A stretch of DNA of 48,928 nt from Salipiger thiooxidans. GTDB lineage: Bacteria > Pseudomonadota > Alphaproteobacteria > Rhodobacterales > Rhodobacteraceae. This document shows positions 8,003 through 16,909 of this stretch, piece by piece. The notes under the pieces were generated by a model. That model was not told the origin of the DNA. It searched no databases and was given only the letters and a program-made list of their open reading frames with translations. Made by a program: the position numbers and the translations under genes. Location of the stretch: positions 1 through 48,928 of the forward strand of contig NZ_FNAV01000025.1 in NCBI RefSeq assembly GCF_900102075.1, read 5' to 3'. Position 1 is the stretch's first letter. The number at the start of each line of letters is the position of its first letter.

Positions 8003-9967
8003 ATGCCTGCAATCCGCTACCAGCCGCATGTGGACGGGCTCCGCACCCTTGCCGTCCTGCCGGTCATCGCCTTCCATCTGGACAAGGCCCTGTTGCCTGG
8101 TGGGTTCCTCGGCGTCGATGTGTTCTTCGTCATCTCCGGCTACCTGATCACCTCCATCCTGCTGCGCGAGATGGAGGCAGGGAGCTTCTCCTTCATGGAG
8201 TTCTGGGCCCGGCGCATCCGGCGCATCCTGCCGGTCGTCGGCACGATGGTGATCGTGACACTGCTCGCCTTCGCGCTTCTGGGCTTCCCGGTGACGCTGG
8301 TCGAACATGCGCAGGCGGGCCTTTCGGCGCTTCTGATGGTCGCCAACATCTACATCCCCATGCATTTCGGAAGCTACTGGGGGACCAGCGCCGAGGACGT
8401 GCCCTTTCTGCACATGTGGAGCCTGGCGGTGGAAGAACAGTTCTACCTGTTTTTCCCAGGTCTGCTGTTCCTGATCCTGCGTTTCCGTCCACGCTGGGTC
8501 ACACCGGCCATCGTGCTGGCCATGATAGCAAGCTTCGCGGCATTCCTGTGGCTACTGCAGTCCCGCCCAACAGTGGCCTTCTACATGTTCCCGACCCGTG
8601 CCTGGGAACTCGGCGCCGGGTGTCTTCTGGCCAGCATGCGGCTCACGCTGAGAAGCCGTGCTCTGTCGGAAGTCATGACCGGGCTGGGCATCGCGCTGAT
8701 CGTCTTTTCCTATGTCTCGATGCCGGCCGGAAGCCAGGTCTCGGTCCCGCAGGCAGTGTGCGCGGTTGTGGGGGCGGCCTTCATCATCCGCGGCGGACAG
8801 AACAGCCGTATTGCCAAAGCGCTGCTGTCCAATCGACCGATGGTTGGGATCGGAAAGCTCAGCTACTCGCTTTACATCTGGCACTGGCCGGTGATCGTGC
8901 TGGCCGACGAGATCGGCCTCGCCAGCGATCGTCCCGCACCGCACTGGCTTCTCCTTGTCATCATCTTCGTTCTCAGCCTGGCCTCCTACTACCTCGTGGA
9001 GGGGCCGGTTCGCCGAGCCCGGGCTCCGCTCGCACTGCCGCTGGCCTTCCCCTCCGCAGGAGTCCTCGCCTGCCTGCTCGTGGTCGGCCTCTGGTCGATG
9101 GTCCCCGCCAACCCGACCGGGTATGAGCGGATCGCCTATGCCGGTCCCTACTACGACCTGTCGCCGGTCCAGCCCATGGATGACCGCCAAACACAACTCA
9201 AGCGTGTAGGGCAGGACATCAGAACCCGACCTGAAGATCGCGCGCCGCTCTACAAGGACGGCGGGCTGCTGCTGGACTACGGCTCGGGCCCGAAGATCAT
9301 GATCATGGGGGATTCCCATTCCCTGATGTGGGCACCCGTGCTCGATCGGCTGTCCGAAGAGAACGGCTTTTCTCTCTTCGTAAGCGGCATGTCAGGTGAC
9401 CTTCCCTTCGCGGATTTCACCAACCCGTCCCTACTACGCGGCAATGAGCGGGCAACCGGCCAGCAGCGCCGGGAAATCGCCGCGGCGCGGCGCGAACGGG
9501 TCGAGACCTGGCATCCGGACTTGGTGATCATCTCGACACGCAACCTGCCTTCCGACGAGGTGCTTCAGGATTTCGCAGCCTATTTCGAAAATCGAGGGAT
9601 CCCGTTGCTGTTCACATCCCAGCCCCCGGTCATGCTCTACGGAAACAACGGCGCGCATCATTTCCTGAGCTACGTTAGCCGCTTCCGAGACATCACGCCG
9701 GCAAGCCTCGTGGAGGTCCGCGTCTCGGACGAGCACCTCGTAAAATCGGCACAGCGCCGCGCCATCCTTGAGGCGTGCAAGACATGCCACTTCTTCAATG
9801 TTTCAGAGTTCCTCGAAGGTCATACGGGGCACTCCCTGCTCGCGGAGCATGGAATCATCAACTACTACGATGATGATCACCTCTCGATCGACGGGGGGAA
9901 CGCAATCGCCCCTGCCCTGCTCCAAGCCATTCAGAACATTCTTCAGGGGCTACCGGACCCGGTCTGA
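8003..9967 (+). CDS. Acyltransferase 3 family protein with C-terminal SGNH domain (OafA-like)
   Basis: 654 aa. The N-terminal part (about 1-370) is a polytopic membrane acyltransferase: YQPHVDGLRTLAV, conserved His25 in AFHLDK, GVDVFFVISGYLI, then FWARRIRRILP and about ten hydrophobic helices. The C-terminal part (about 430-640) is an SGNH hydrolase-like domain with the nucleophile Ser438 in MGDSHSL and a DxxH pair Asp623/His626. Such proteins pass acyl groups, usually acetyl, across the inner membrane and put them on glycans in the periplasm. It starts 25 nt after fcl with AAGGAGA, so it shares the fucose operon and may acylate that sugar. This is the domain order of OafA-type O-acetylases. 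Confidence 0.93.
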   Translation: MPAIRYQPHVDGLRTLAVLPVIAFHLDKALLPGGFLGVDVFFVISGYLITSILLREMEAGSFSFMEFWARRIRRILPVVGTMVIVTLLAFALLGFPVTLVEHAQAGLSALLMVANIYIPMHFGSYWGTSAEDVPFLHMWSLAVEEQFYLFFPGLLFLILRFRPRWVTPAIVLAMIASFAAFLWLLQSRPTVAFYMFPTRAWELGAGCLLASMRLTLRSRALSEVMTGLGIALIVFSYVSMPAGSQVSVPQAVCAVVGAAFIIRGGQNSRIAKALLSNRPMVGIGKLSYSLYIWHWPVIVLADEIGLASDRPAPHWLLLVIIFVLSLASYYLVEGPVRRARAPLALPLAFPSAGVLACLLVVGLWSMVPANPTGYERIAYAGPYYDLSPVQPMDDRQTQLKRVGQDIRTRPEDRAPLYKDGGLLLDYGSGPKIMIMGDSHSLMWAPVLDRLSEENGFSLFVSGMSGDLPFADFTNPSLLRGNERATGQQRREIAAARRERVETWHPDLVIISTRNLPSDEVLQDFAAYFENRGIPLLFTSQPPVMLYGNNGAHHFLSYVSRFRDITPASLVEVRVSDEHLVKSAQRRAILEACKTCHFFNVSEFLEGHTGHSLLAEHGIINYYDDDHLSIDGGNAIAPALLQAIQNILQGLPDPV

Positions 9968-10238
9968 TCTGCTGGAAATCCAAGCCACAAATGCGCTTCA
10001 GAAAAAGGCCTGTCACTTTTCCGGGCAGAGCCTCCGGGGATCGCCGAAGGTTGCAGCATCGACCTGAAACAACCCTACGGCGATCCGGCACTAGTTGACG
10101 CTGCACCGCAGAAATGCCACCGTTCTCGCTAACGGAACTTGTCGAGGCAGTTGCGGAGATCGCAACGACCCGGTGCCGATGACAACGGAACACGGACAGT
10201 CCGGTTTCAGAATATCGAATCCAAACAAGGAGATGATC
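9968..10238. other. Intergenic region upstream of cysH
   Basis: 271 nt without a convincing ORF; an in-frame extension of cysH to 10095 exists but is arginine-rich and has no ribosome site. It probably carries the promoter of cysH. I see no clear terminator after the acyltransferase. Confidence 0.5.
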
Positions 10239-10979
10239 ATGGAAAGCTGGCCCCCGGGTGGTCTCGATCCCGAGATCGCCATCCTGCAGGAAACTTACAT
10301 TCCCAGCATCGCCGGATCCGACATGGCCGGACTGCTCAAGGACGAACGGCTTGGCCGGGTGGCGATCGTATCGTCCTTCGGCGCTGAGAGTGTCATCCTG
10401 TTGCATTATGTCTCGGGTATCCTGCCCGAAGTTGACGTGCTCTTCCTCGATACGGGGAAGCACTTCCCCGAAACTCTGGAATATCGGGACAAGGTGGTGA
10501 ACGACTTCGACCTCAACCTGCGCGTCCTGACCCCGGAGGAGGAAGAGGTGGCTGCCGAAGATCCGGATGGTCGTCTGCACAGCTATGAGCCTGAGACCTG
10601 TTGCCGGCTGCGCAAGGTCTTCCCCTTGCAAGATGCCTTGGCGGGATACGACACTTGGATTTCCGGGCGTAAAAGATACCAGGCGGCGACCCGCGCAAGC
10701 ATGCCGGTGCTCGAGCGCGACGGCGAACGTATCAAGATCAACCCGCTTGCCTTCTGGAGCAAGGAAGAACTCGATGGCTATCACGAACGCCATTCCCTGC
10801 CCCGTCACCCGCTGGAAGCGCAGAACTACCTCTCCATCGGCTGCGCCCCGTGCACCCGCGCCGTGAAGCCCGGTGAAAATGCTCGTGCAGGCCGCTGGGC
10901 CGATACGCCGGACAAGACTGAGTGCGGGATTCACCTGGGCCCAGATGGCCGTTTCCGTCGTAGCTCAAAACCATCCTGA
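10239..10979 (+). CDS. cysH: Adenylyl-sulfate (APS) reductase, CysH family
   Basis: 246 aa from ATG 10239, set by AAGGAG at 10227-10232 with a 6-nt spacer. It reduces activated sulfate to sulfite with thioredoxin. SSFGAES (45-51) is the nucleotide-binding loop. Cys121-Cys122 and Cys202-x-x-Cys205 are the four ligands of the 4Fe-4S cluster that marks APS reductases rather than cluster-free PAPS reductases. KTECGIH holds the catalytic Cys229. CysH is usually with cysI/cysN/cysD or a siroheme gene; none is here. In this cluster it stands alone between an acyltransferase and a flippase. With two sulfotransferases nearby, it may set the split of APS between sulfite and PAPS, which is inference. 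Confidence 0.93.
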   Translation: MESWPPGGLDPEIAILQETYIPSIAGSDMAGLLKDERLGRVAIVSSFGAESVILLHYVSGILPEVDVLFLDTGKHFPETLEYRDKVVNDFDLNLRVLTPEEEEVAAEDPDGRLHSYEPETCCRLRKVFPLQDALAGYDTWISGRKRYQAATRASMPVLERDGERIKINPLAFWSKEELDGYHERHSLPRHPLEAQNYLSIGCAPCTRAVKPGENARAGRWADTPDKTECGIHLGPDGRFRRSSKPS

Positions 10980-11120
10980 TCCCCTGACAAACAGACTAGA
11001 GAGCCAAGGTTGACCATTCGACTTCTTACGCCTAACCATCGCCGTAGCGTTGAAAAAATGGCGCAAATCACACGCTGCGGGCGTCCCTAAGCGTCAATCT
11101 CCCACTTTCTGGATTCTTGA

Positions 11121-12473
11121 ATGACGGATCAGACGAGCACGCCGGCGCCAAGTGACGGACGGCGTATCCTGTCTTCGAGCGGCCAGCTTCTCGCGCTACG
11201 CGTGGGAGGTCTCGGCGTCTCTTTCGGCCTGGGCGTGTTGCTCGCCCGGGTCATGGGACCAACAGAGTTCGGCATCTACACCTTCGTGCTGGCAATCCTC
11301 ACACTCCTGATGCTGCCGGCAAAGTTCGGCCTGCCATCTCTCATGACGCGAGAGATCGCGAAGGCCGGCGAGGACGCCCCCCAGATCGGTATGGTTTTGC
11401 GCTGGGGCCGCATGTGGTCGCTGACGGCCTCTATCCTCGTGTCGGCCATTTCGCTCCTCGCGCTCTGGATCTTCCACGAACGGATCGAAGGCGTTTCACC
11501 TTGGATCGTGGCGCTGACCTTCCTGAACGTTCCGCTCCTGACCTTCGCCTTCTTCGATTCCGCGGTACTGCGCGGCCTGAAGAAACCGGTGGCCAGCCAG
11601 TTTCCAGAGAACGTCTTCCGCCCTCTGATGATGATGATACTCGCCGGAGCGGTCTCGCTGGCGGTGACCGGCTCCCGGATGTCCGCCGACACCGCGCTGA
11701 TCCTCAACGCGGTGGCCGCGACGGGGGCGCTGATCGTCGTCCGCTGGTTGACAGTGACCAGCCTGCCGGCCGAAGCCCGGTCGGGAGACGGTATCCCTCG
11801 ACCCGACAAGGAGACACGTTCAGTCTGGTTTCGCGCCGTCCTCGCTCTGGCGCTGAGCGGTGGCATCCAGTCGCTGAACGAGCAGATCGACATCCTCTCG
11901 CTGGGCTTCTTCGGCGAGGCGGCGGATGTCGGCATTTATCGCGTGGCCTCCCGCGGTGCATTCCTGGTCTATTTCGCGCTGCTTTCGGTCGGCATGGTGG
12001 CGAGCCCGTATTTCGCGCGCTATCGGAAGGAAGGCCGCATGAAGGAGCTGCAGGGGATCGTGACCGTCGCGTCCCGCGCAATCTTCTTGGCTGCGCTGGT
12101 GCCTGCGGTTCTGATGATCGTCTTCGCCACCCCGGTCATGACACTGGTCTTCGGGGCCGAATACGCCGCCGGCGCCTTGCCCCTGGCAATCCTCTGCGCC
12201 GGCCAGCTGGCCAACGCGGCGACCGGCGCCAGCATCCAGCTGATGAACATGAGCGGCCATGAGGGCACCGTAGCGCGGGCCGTAACCTTCGGCGCGGTCT
12301 GCAACGTGGTGCTGAACCTGTCTCTCGTGCCCTTCTATGGTCCGACGGGGGCGGCAATCGCTACCGCCATCAGCGTAGCGATCTGGAACACCTACCTTTG
12401 GGTCGCCTGCCGGCGAACCCTCGGGATCGACAGCTCCTTCCTCGGACTGGGGCTCAAAAAAGACGTGGCATGA
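11121..12473 (+). CDS. Polysaccharide flippase (Wzx-like)
   Basis: 450 aa, a polytopic protein with about 12 hydrophobic segments and few long loops. The N-terminus (LLALRVGGLGVSFGLGVLLA, then RVMGPTEFGIYTFV) is typical of the polysaccharide transporter (PST/MOP) family. It should flip the completed undecaprenol-linked repeat unit to the periplasmic face. The first 25 residues are polar and serine-rich. A convincing Shine-Dalgarno sequence is not seen before ATG 11121. It lies 35 nt upstream of the next gene, with which it is probably cotranscribed. It is the only flippase in the window, matching the single ExoY-type priming enzyme. Confidence 0.93.
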   Translation: MTDQTSTPAPSDGRRILSSSGQLLALRVGGLGVSFGLGVLLARVMGPTEFGIYTFVLAILTLLMLPAKFGLPSLMTREIAKAGEDAPQIGMVLRWGRMWSLTASILVSAISLLALWIFHERIEGVSPWIVALTFLNVPLLTFAFFDSAVLRGLKKPVASQFPENVFRPLMMMILAGAVSLAVTGSRMSADTALILNAVAATGALIVVRWLTVTSLPAEARSGDGIPRPDKETRSVWFRAVLALALSGGIQSLNEQIDILSLGFFGEAADVGIYRVASRGAFLVYFALLSVGMVASPYFARYRKEGRMKELQGIVTVASRAIFLAALVPAVLMIVFATPVMTLVFGAEYAAGALPLAILCAGQLANAATGASIQLMNMSGHEGTVARAVTFGAVCNVVLNLSLVPFYGPTGAAIATAISVAIWNTYLWVACRRTLGIDSSFLGLGLKKDVA

Positions 12474-12507
12474 CGGGACATCTGCCGGACTGCGAAAGGA
12501 CTAGACC

Positions 12508-13950
12508 ATGAAACTGTTGATCGTCGGCCTCGATGGCCTCGGCTCCGAGAATATCGAGACCTTCGGAATGGTGCGCCTTCTGAAACGCATGCAGGCAGGC
12601 ACTATCGGCAACCCCCAAGTCGCCTACCGGATGAGCCGGGGCTGGCCTGAAATCTTTAGCGGAACCACGGCCGAGCAGTCCGGCGCCTACTACCAGATTC
12701 CCGTGCGCACTTCGAAGGGGCGTGTCATACCCACGCAGAAGACCGGCCTGGGACAGGTCGAGAAGACCGTCGGTGTCGAGAACATGCTTTGGAACCGCCT
12801 GACGGCGCTGGGATACGACATGAGTGTCATGACCGTGCCCACCGTCACCAAGCCGCTGGAGCTGCCTGGCTTCTCCATCGCCGCGACCGGAGGGGGAAAG
12901 TTCGGCAACTCTCTCGGCGCCGAAGATCTCTTCCCGGCGGACCTGCTGCGGCACGCGATGATCGCCGACCTCGATCTCGGCCTTCGCATGGGGTACGGCG
13001 GCTTCCTGCCCTCGAGCCTCGCCAACATGGAGCAGGTGGCCAACAAGCACCTGAGCGACTACTTCCAGATCCTGCGCGTGGCGCTGGAACGGCGGCCGAG
13101 CGATGCCATGTTCATGGCAAGCCGTTTTATCAACGAGATGTCCTACAAGTTCACCGCGCTGATCAATTCCGATCCGACGGACCCCGATGCCCGCGCACTG
13201 CGCGAGCTTATCCTCGCGCTCTGCGACCGGTTTGACAGCATGCTGGACAAGCTGATCGAAGAGCTGGCACCAGAAAATCTCTTCGTTGTGTCCGACCACG
13301 GCATCTGCGAATTCAAAGCCGAGATCAATCTCAATGAAGCGCTCGTCGACATGGGGCTGCTGCAACGGGATCCGGTCCGGCAAGCTGCCCGCCAGGGGCG
13401 TCATGCCTACAAGCGCATGCGCGCCAAGCAGCCCCGGACGCCCATCGTCCCGAACTCCTACCGGTTCGAGGCGAGCAAGGCCTTTTCGATTGGCTACATC
13501 GACGCGCTCTACCTGACCGACCAACGCTTCGGTGGGCCAAGCATGGATGCGGGAACACGCGCCAGAGAAGCAGAGACTCTCGCGAACCAGCTCAACGACT
13601 ACTGGTCGAGCAAGGCACCTGAAGCCGGCGTGACATTCTCCGTAACCGGCAACAGCCCCTATTCCGGAAATGCCGAAACCGCAGAAGCCGGGGGCGTCCC
13701 CAACCCCGATATCCTGTGCCACACGCCACGTGGAACGGCGAATGAGAAACAAACTGACGGCCTGATCAGCACCCGCGAATTCGATTTCGGCAAATCCCTG
13801 TACCAAAAGGGCTTCCCCGGCGAGTTCTCCGGCGTCAAGAGCAGCGACACTTTTGCCGGGTATGTCGGCCCGCATGCCGATGCGGTCACGCTCGAGAAGC
13901 TCACCGATCTCTACGGCTCCATCCTCGCGGTGGCGGAACGCGCGAAATGA
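12508..13950 (+). CDS. Alkaline-phosphatase-superfamily protein (type I phosphodiesterase-like)
   Basis: 480 aa. MKLLIVGLDGLGSEN puts the first metal aspartate at Asp9; MSRGWPEIFSGTT (42-54) is where the superfamily has its Ser/Thr nucleophile, probably Ser43; LFVVSDHGICEF holds Asp263/His264 of the second metal site. These show the AP/phosphodiesterase/sulfatase fold, with no signal peptide, so it probably acts in the cytoplasm. The middle part (about 290-400) does not match a family I recognise. Its stop overlaps the pyruvyltransferase start as ATGA, and the ribosome site AAAGGA is well placed. It may cleave or transfer a phospho or sulfo group on a precursor. The specific reaction is unknown; this is one of the less ordinary genes of the cluster. 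Confidence 0.75.
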   Translation: MKLLIVGLDGLGSENIETFGMVRLLKRMQAGTIGNPQVAYRMSRGWPEIFSGTTAEQSGAYYQIPVRTSKGRVIPTQKTGLGQVEKTVGVENMLWNRLTALGYDMSVMTVPTVTKPLELPGFSIAATGGGKFGNSLGAEDLFPADLLRHAMIADLDLGLRMGYGGFLPSSLANMEQVANKHLSDYFQILRVALERRPSDAMFMASRFINEMSYKFTALINSDPTDPDARALRELILALCDRFDSMLDKLIEELAPENLFVVSDHGICEFKAEINLNEALVDMGLLQRDPVRQAARQGRHAYKRMRAKQPRTPIVPNSYRFEASKAFSIGYIDALYLTDQRFGGPSMDAGTRAREAETLANQLNDYWSSKAPEAGVTFSVTGNSPYSGNAETAEAGGVPNPDILCHTPRGTANEKQTDGLISTREFDFGKSLYQKGFPGEFSGVKSSDTFAGYVGPHADAVTLEKLTDLYGSILAVAERAK

Positions 13951-14990
13951 CCCCACACATCCAGATCCGCAGCTTCGTGCTCGGCGGCAACCACGGACAG
14001 TTCCTGCAGGCCGCGGGTCTTCTCGATGCCGTTTCCGAGCTGCGTCCCGACGCGCGTGTTACCCAGGCCGGCACCCACAACCACTTGGGACGCGAGCTTA
14101 AGGTTCAGGCGCGGATGCTGCTCCTGCCCAAGTTTCTCTACATGCAGTGGCTCTGGCGGCGACAGATCCCGATGTCGGCCAAGAACGAGGCCGCGGCAAT
14201 CCGCGTCTACGGCTCGGACCAGGTCTGGTCCTTCACCAATCCCGCCTTCGATGCCGATCCCTACTTCTTCGGGCAGGGCGACGATGCGGAAAAGGTCGCC
14301 TACGCCCCCTCGATGGGCTACGTGCCCGATGATTTCCAAGCCCCCGACTGGATGGTCGAGGGGTTGCAGCGTTTCAAGGCGATCTCGGTGCGGGACGAGG
14401 GCACGAAAGCCGTCATCGAGCGGGTCACCGGGCGCGACGACATCACGCTGGTCTCCGATCCGGCTTTCTTCCTGAAGGAAGCGCGCCTGCCGGACGAGGC
14501 AACGCGCGACGGCGGGCTCGCCATCTACTGCACCAAGCCGCGGCTCCTGCTCGAGCAGGTCATGGCCTCGGCCGGGGGCAAGATGCTCGACGGCGTGGGC
14601 CCCGTGCGCTGCTACGGTTACGCGCCAAAGCGACAGGCCCTGCAGCAGCTGCCCCAGCAGTTCGTCAGCCCGCGCGCACTGGTGCGCCACTACGCGAAGG
14701 CGCGTTTCGTGCTGACCTCGACCTTTCACGGCGTGGTCATGGCGCTGATGACCGGGACCCCCTACCTTGCACTGCATTCGCCCAACCTCGAGGCGCGGCT
14801 GCAAAGTCCCGTCGGCAGGGCCGGAGTGCCGCCATGGCGGATGCGTCGGATGGAAGAGATGAAGGATATCTCCGCCGCGGACATGGAACGGCTGATGAGC
14901 CCCGAGGGCATCGACCGTGCCGCGATCACCCGCGAAGTCGAAGCCTCGCGCGCCTGGCTGGGCCGCGCGCTCGGTGCGACCGGGGAGTAA
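13947..14990 (+). CDS. Polysaccharide pyruvyl transferase family protein (CsaB-like)
   Basis: 347 aa. Family marks are an N-terminal GGNHGQFLQAAGLL nucleotide-fold loop, YGSDQVWSF near residue 90, an aspartate-rich DPYFFGQGDD region and a C-terminal TSTFHGVVMALMTGTP. Such enzymes transfer pyruvate from phosphoenolpyruvate to a sugar to form a ketal, giving the polymer a negative charge. The start overlaps the stop of the preceding AP-superfamily gene (ATGA), and the next GT4 starts 4 nt after its stop. Some members of this family act as glycosyl or other transferases, so the ketal product is likely but not proved. Confidence 0.88.
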   Translation: MTPHIQIRSFVLGGNHGQFLQAAGLLDAVSELRPDARVTQAGTHNHLGRELKVQARMLLLPKFLYMQWLWRRQIPMSAKNEAAAIRVYGSDQVWSFTNPAFDADPYFFGQGDDAEKVAYAPSMGYVPDDFQAPDWMVEGLQRFKAISVRDEGTKAVIERVTGRDDITLVSDPAFFLKEARLPDEATRDGGLAIYCTKPRLLLEQVMASAGGKMLDGVGPVRCYGYAPKRQALQQLPQQFVSPRALVRHYAKARFVLTSTFHGVVMALMTGTPYLALHSPNLEARLQSPVGRAGVPPWRMRRMEEMKDISAADMERLMSPEGIDRAAITREVEASRAWLGRALGATGE

Positions 14991-14994
14991 TCCG

Positions 14995-16242
14995 ATGAAA
15001 GTCGTGCATTTCGTGGGAGGCTATCTCGCCTCGGGCGCAGGGCGCGCGGCCGAGATCATCCATCTCGGCCTACAGGCCGACGGGATCGACTCCACCATCC
15101 TGACCGGCGACCCCAAACCCGCCACCAATGCCAAGGGCATCGTCTCGCTCGACAATGGCGGCCTCGCCCGCGTCACTGGCATGGCCTACAAGGCCGGAGA
15201 GCAGCTGACCAAGAAGATCGCCGCGCGAGGCAAACCGGTGAGCCTCTACAGCCCGGGGCTGTTCGGCCACCGCATCCCGCGGCAGGTCCGCGACGCGGAC
15301 ATCGTGCACCTGCACTGGCTGAACACGGCCGCCTTCGTCCCCCCCTTCGTCGAGAAGCTCTCGGTTCCGACCGTCTGGACCCTCCATGACATGTGGCCGA
15401 TGACCGGCGGTTGCCATTACGCGCTAGACTGCCGGCGTTTCGAGACCACCTGCGGCGCCTGCCCCCGGTTGTCCTCGTCGCGCGAACGCGACCTCAGCAC
15501 CTTCCTGCAGGCCCGCCTGAAACGGCGTGTCGGCGGAAAAGTTCACGTGGCGGCGATCTCGGAATGGATCGCCCTGGAGGCACGGGCAAGCGCCGTGCTC
15601 CGTGAATGCCCGATCACCGTGATCCCCAACGCGGTCGATACCAAGGCCTATTTCCCGGTCGACCGCCGCCTCGCCCGCACCGCGCTAGGGCTCGACCCGG
15701 ACAGGCCGATCGTCCTGACCGGCCATGCCTCGAACGGCTGGCTGAAGGGGAGTGACCTCATCGTCGATGCGGTGGATTCCCTACGCACTTCGGCAGCGGC
15801 ACCGGATTTCGACCTCATCGGGTTCGGCACCCTCGATCAAGAGATCGGTGCGCGCTACGCCCACCATTATGGCCGAGTCTACGACGACGTGACACTGAGA
15901 CTGCTCTACAGCGCAGCAGACGTCTTCGTGGCGGCCTCGCGCTACGAGGCCTTTGGGCGCACCCTGATCGAGGCCATGGCCTGCGGCACGCCGGTCGCCT
16001 CCTTCCGTGGCACCGGCCCCGACGACATCATCGTTCCCGGCCAGACCGGCGAGTTGGCCGAGGCTGGAAACGGGTCCGACCTCGGAGCCGGCATCGCCCG
16101 GCTCCTGGGCACAGGCGGCGCCCTGCGGGACAACTGCCGCAACCGAGCCGAAACGGTCTACGCCCGACAGACGATCGCGGCGCAGTACCAGTCTCTGTAC
16201 CGCACGGCCCTCACCGGAGCAGGCAGCCCCCCATCGCGATGA
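14995..16242 (+). CDS. GT4 family glycosyltransferase
   Basis: 415 aa from ATG 14995, preceded by GGGGAG inside the end of the previous gene; an upstream in-frame start at 14917 is rejected. The N-terminal HFVGGYLASGAGRAAEII and the cysteine-containing DMWPMTGGCHYALDC followed by CGACPRLSS define a GT4 subgroup common in capsule clusters, also seen in WcaC-like enzymes. The donor-site motif EAFGRTLIEAMACGTPV (near 345) has the two glutamates of the EX7E motif. It adds a sugar to the lipid-linked oligosaccharide from an NDP-sugar. It is the last gene before an AT-rich gap and ends the 11.1-16.2 kb operon. Confidence 0.92.
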   Translation: MKVVHFVGGYLASGAGRAAEIIHLGLQADGIDSTILTGDPKPATNAKGIVSLDNGGLARVTGMAYKAGEQLTKKIAARGKPVSLYSPGLFGHRIPRQVRDADIVHLHWLNTAAFVPPFVEKLSVPTVWTLHDMWPMTGGCHYALDCRRFETTCGACPRLSSSRERDLSTFLQARLKRRVGGKVHVAAISEWIALEARASAVLRECPITVIPNAVDTKAYFPVDRRLARTALGLDPDRPIVLTGHASNGWLKGSDLIVDAVDSLRTSAAAPDFDLIGFGTLDQEIGARYAHHYGRVYDDVTLRLLYSAADVFVAASRYEAFGRTLIEAMACGTPVASFRGTGPDDIIVPGQTGELAEAGNGSDLGAGIARLLGTGGALRDNCRNRAETVYARQTIAAQYQSLYRTALTGAGSPPSR

Positions 16243-16642
16243 GGCGGTTCGGCAGGGCGTTCTCGACGGCTGGAACGTCCCGTGATTCTCTTTCTTCATC
16301 AGGCCGGGGTCTCGCCGGAGCGGCTTTCGTGCTTCGACTAATTTTTTTGCACCACGGTCTGAGCGTGACCTCCCGTACATCATTTTCGACCGAAAGAATT
16401 CCTCCAGATTGGCGATTTATCGCACGCATTTCGCAAATATCGGCGAACCTCTTCTCATGTGGCGCACCTCCTTTGGCGAACCACTTGTGCCTCCCGTTGC
16501 ACACCGGACGTCCCCCTGCCCGAGGAGAACGGCTGGGAAAACCGCGAGAAACTCTTCGGGAAAGATCTATCATCTTGTTGTTAAACGATAATAAAAAGAT
16601 CCAACCTCAGATCGAAGGTCATGGGCATCGTCGGGTGGGCCG

Positions 16643-16675
16643 CCGGAGGAGACACGACCTCCTCCAAGTCTCCGG
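16643..16675 (+). promoter_or_regulatory. Nested inverted repeats, possible leader hairpin
   Basis: CCGGAG (16643-16648) can pair with CTCCGG (16670-16675), or GGAGGA (16645-16650) with TCCTCC (16660-16665). The two pairings share bases, so alternative hairpins are possible. No T-run follows. It may act in the leader of the ExoY-like transcript or be the weak end of the previous operon. Confidence 0.25.
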
Positions 16676-16755
16676 AAAACAAGATGTGTTTTTTCAGGCT
16701 GCGGAGAACAATTTATGGTTGATTCATGTTGATGTTGAATCTCCTTTGAAAAAAT

Positions 16756-16771
16756 TTCGCACTTGCAGAAA
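16756..16771 (+). promoter_or_regulatory. Motif TTCGCACTTGCAGAAA, shared with the yjbE-like upstream region
   Basis: This 16-mer, about 140 nt before the ExoY-like start, matches 15 of 16 bases with a site at 24937-24952 on the minus strand upstream of the YjbE-like gene. Both are in AT-rich intergenic DNA. It may be a common regulator site for export and priming genes, but chance is a fair alternative. Confidence 0.25.
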
Positions 16772-16909
16772 CTAGACAGTAAACGAATGATTAACTAAGA
16801 GTTGTGGCGAGTTCCGGAACGACCCGTTCCACGACAATTACACGACATTGGTAGCACCGATGGATGCTACCGAACCTCTGTCAGAATCCAGTTTTTGGGG
16901 GATGATCCC

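Larger units (their letters stand above)
16243..16909. other. AT-rich intergenic island upstream of the priming transferase
   Basis: About 670 nt with no credible gene. It is much lower in GC than anything else here: by direct count 16741-16800 is 33% GC and 16681-16740 is 35%. It holds nested inverted repeats (GGAGGA/TCCTCC at 16645-16665 inside CCGGAG/CTCCGG at 16643-16675) and GATTCA/TGAATC (16721-16741). It probably carries the promoter of the ExoY-like gene and may bind a MucR/Ros-type or H-NS-like regulator. In Sinorhizobium MucR-family control of exo genes is known; its use here is inference. Confidence 0.6.
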
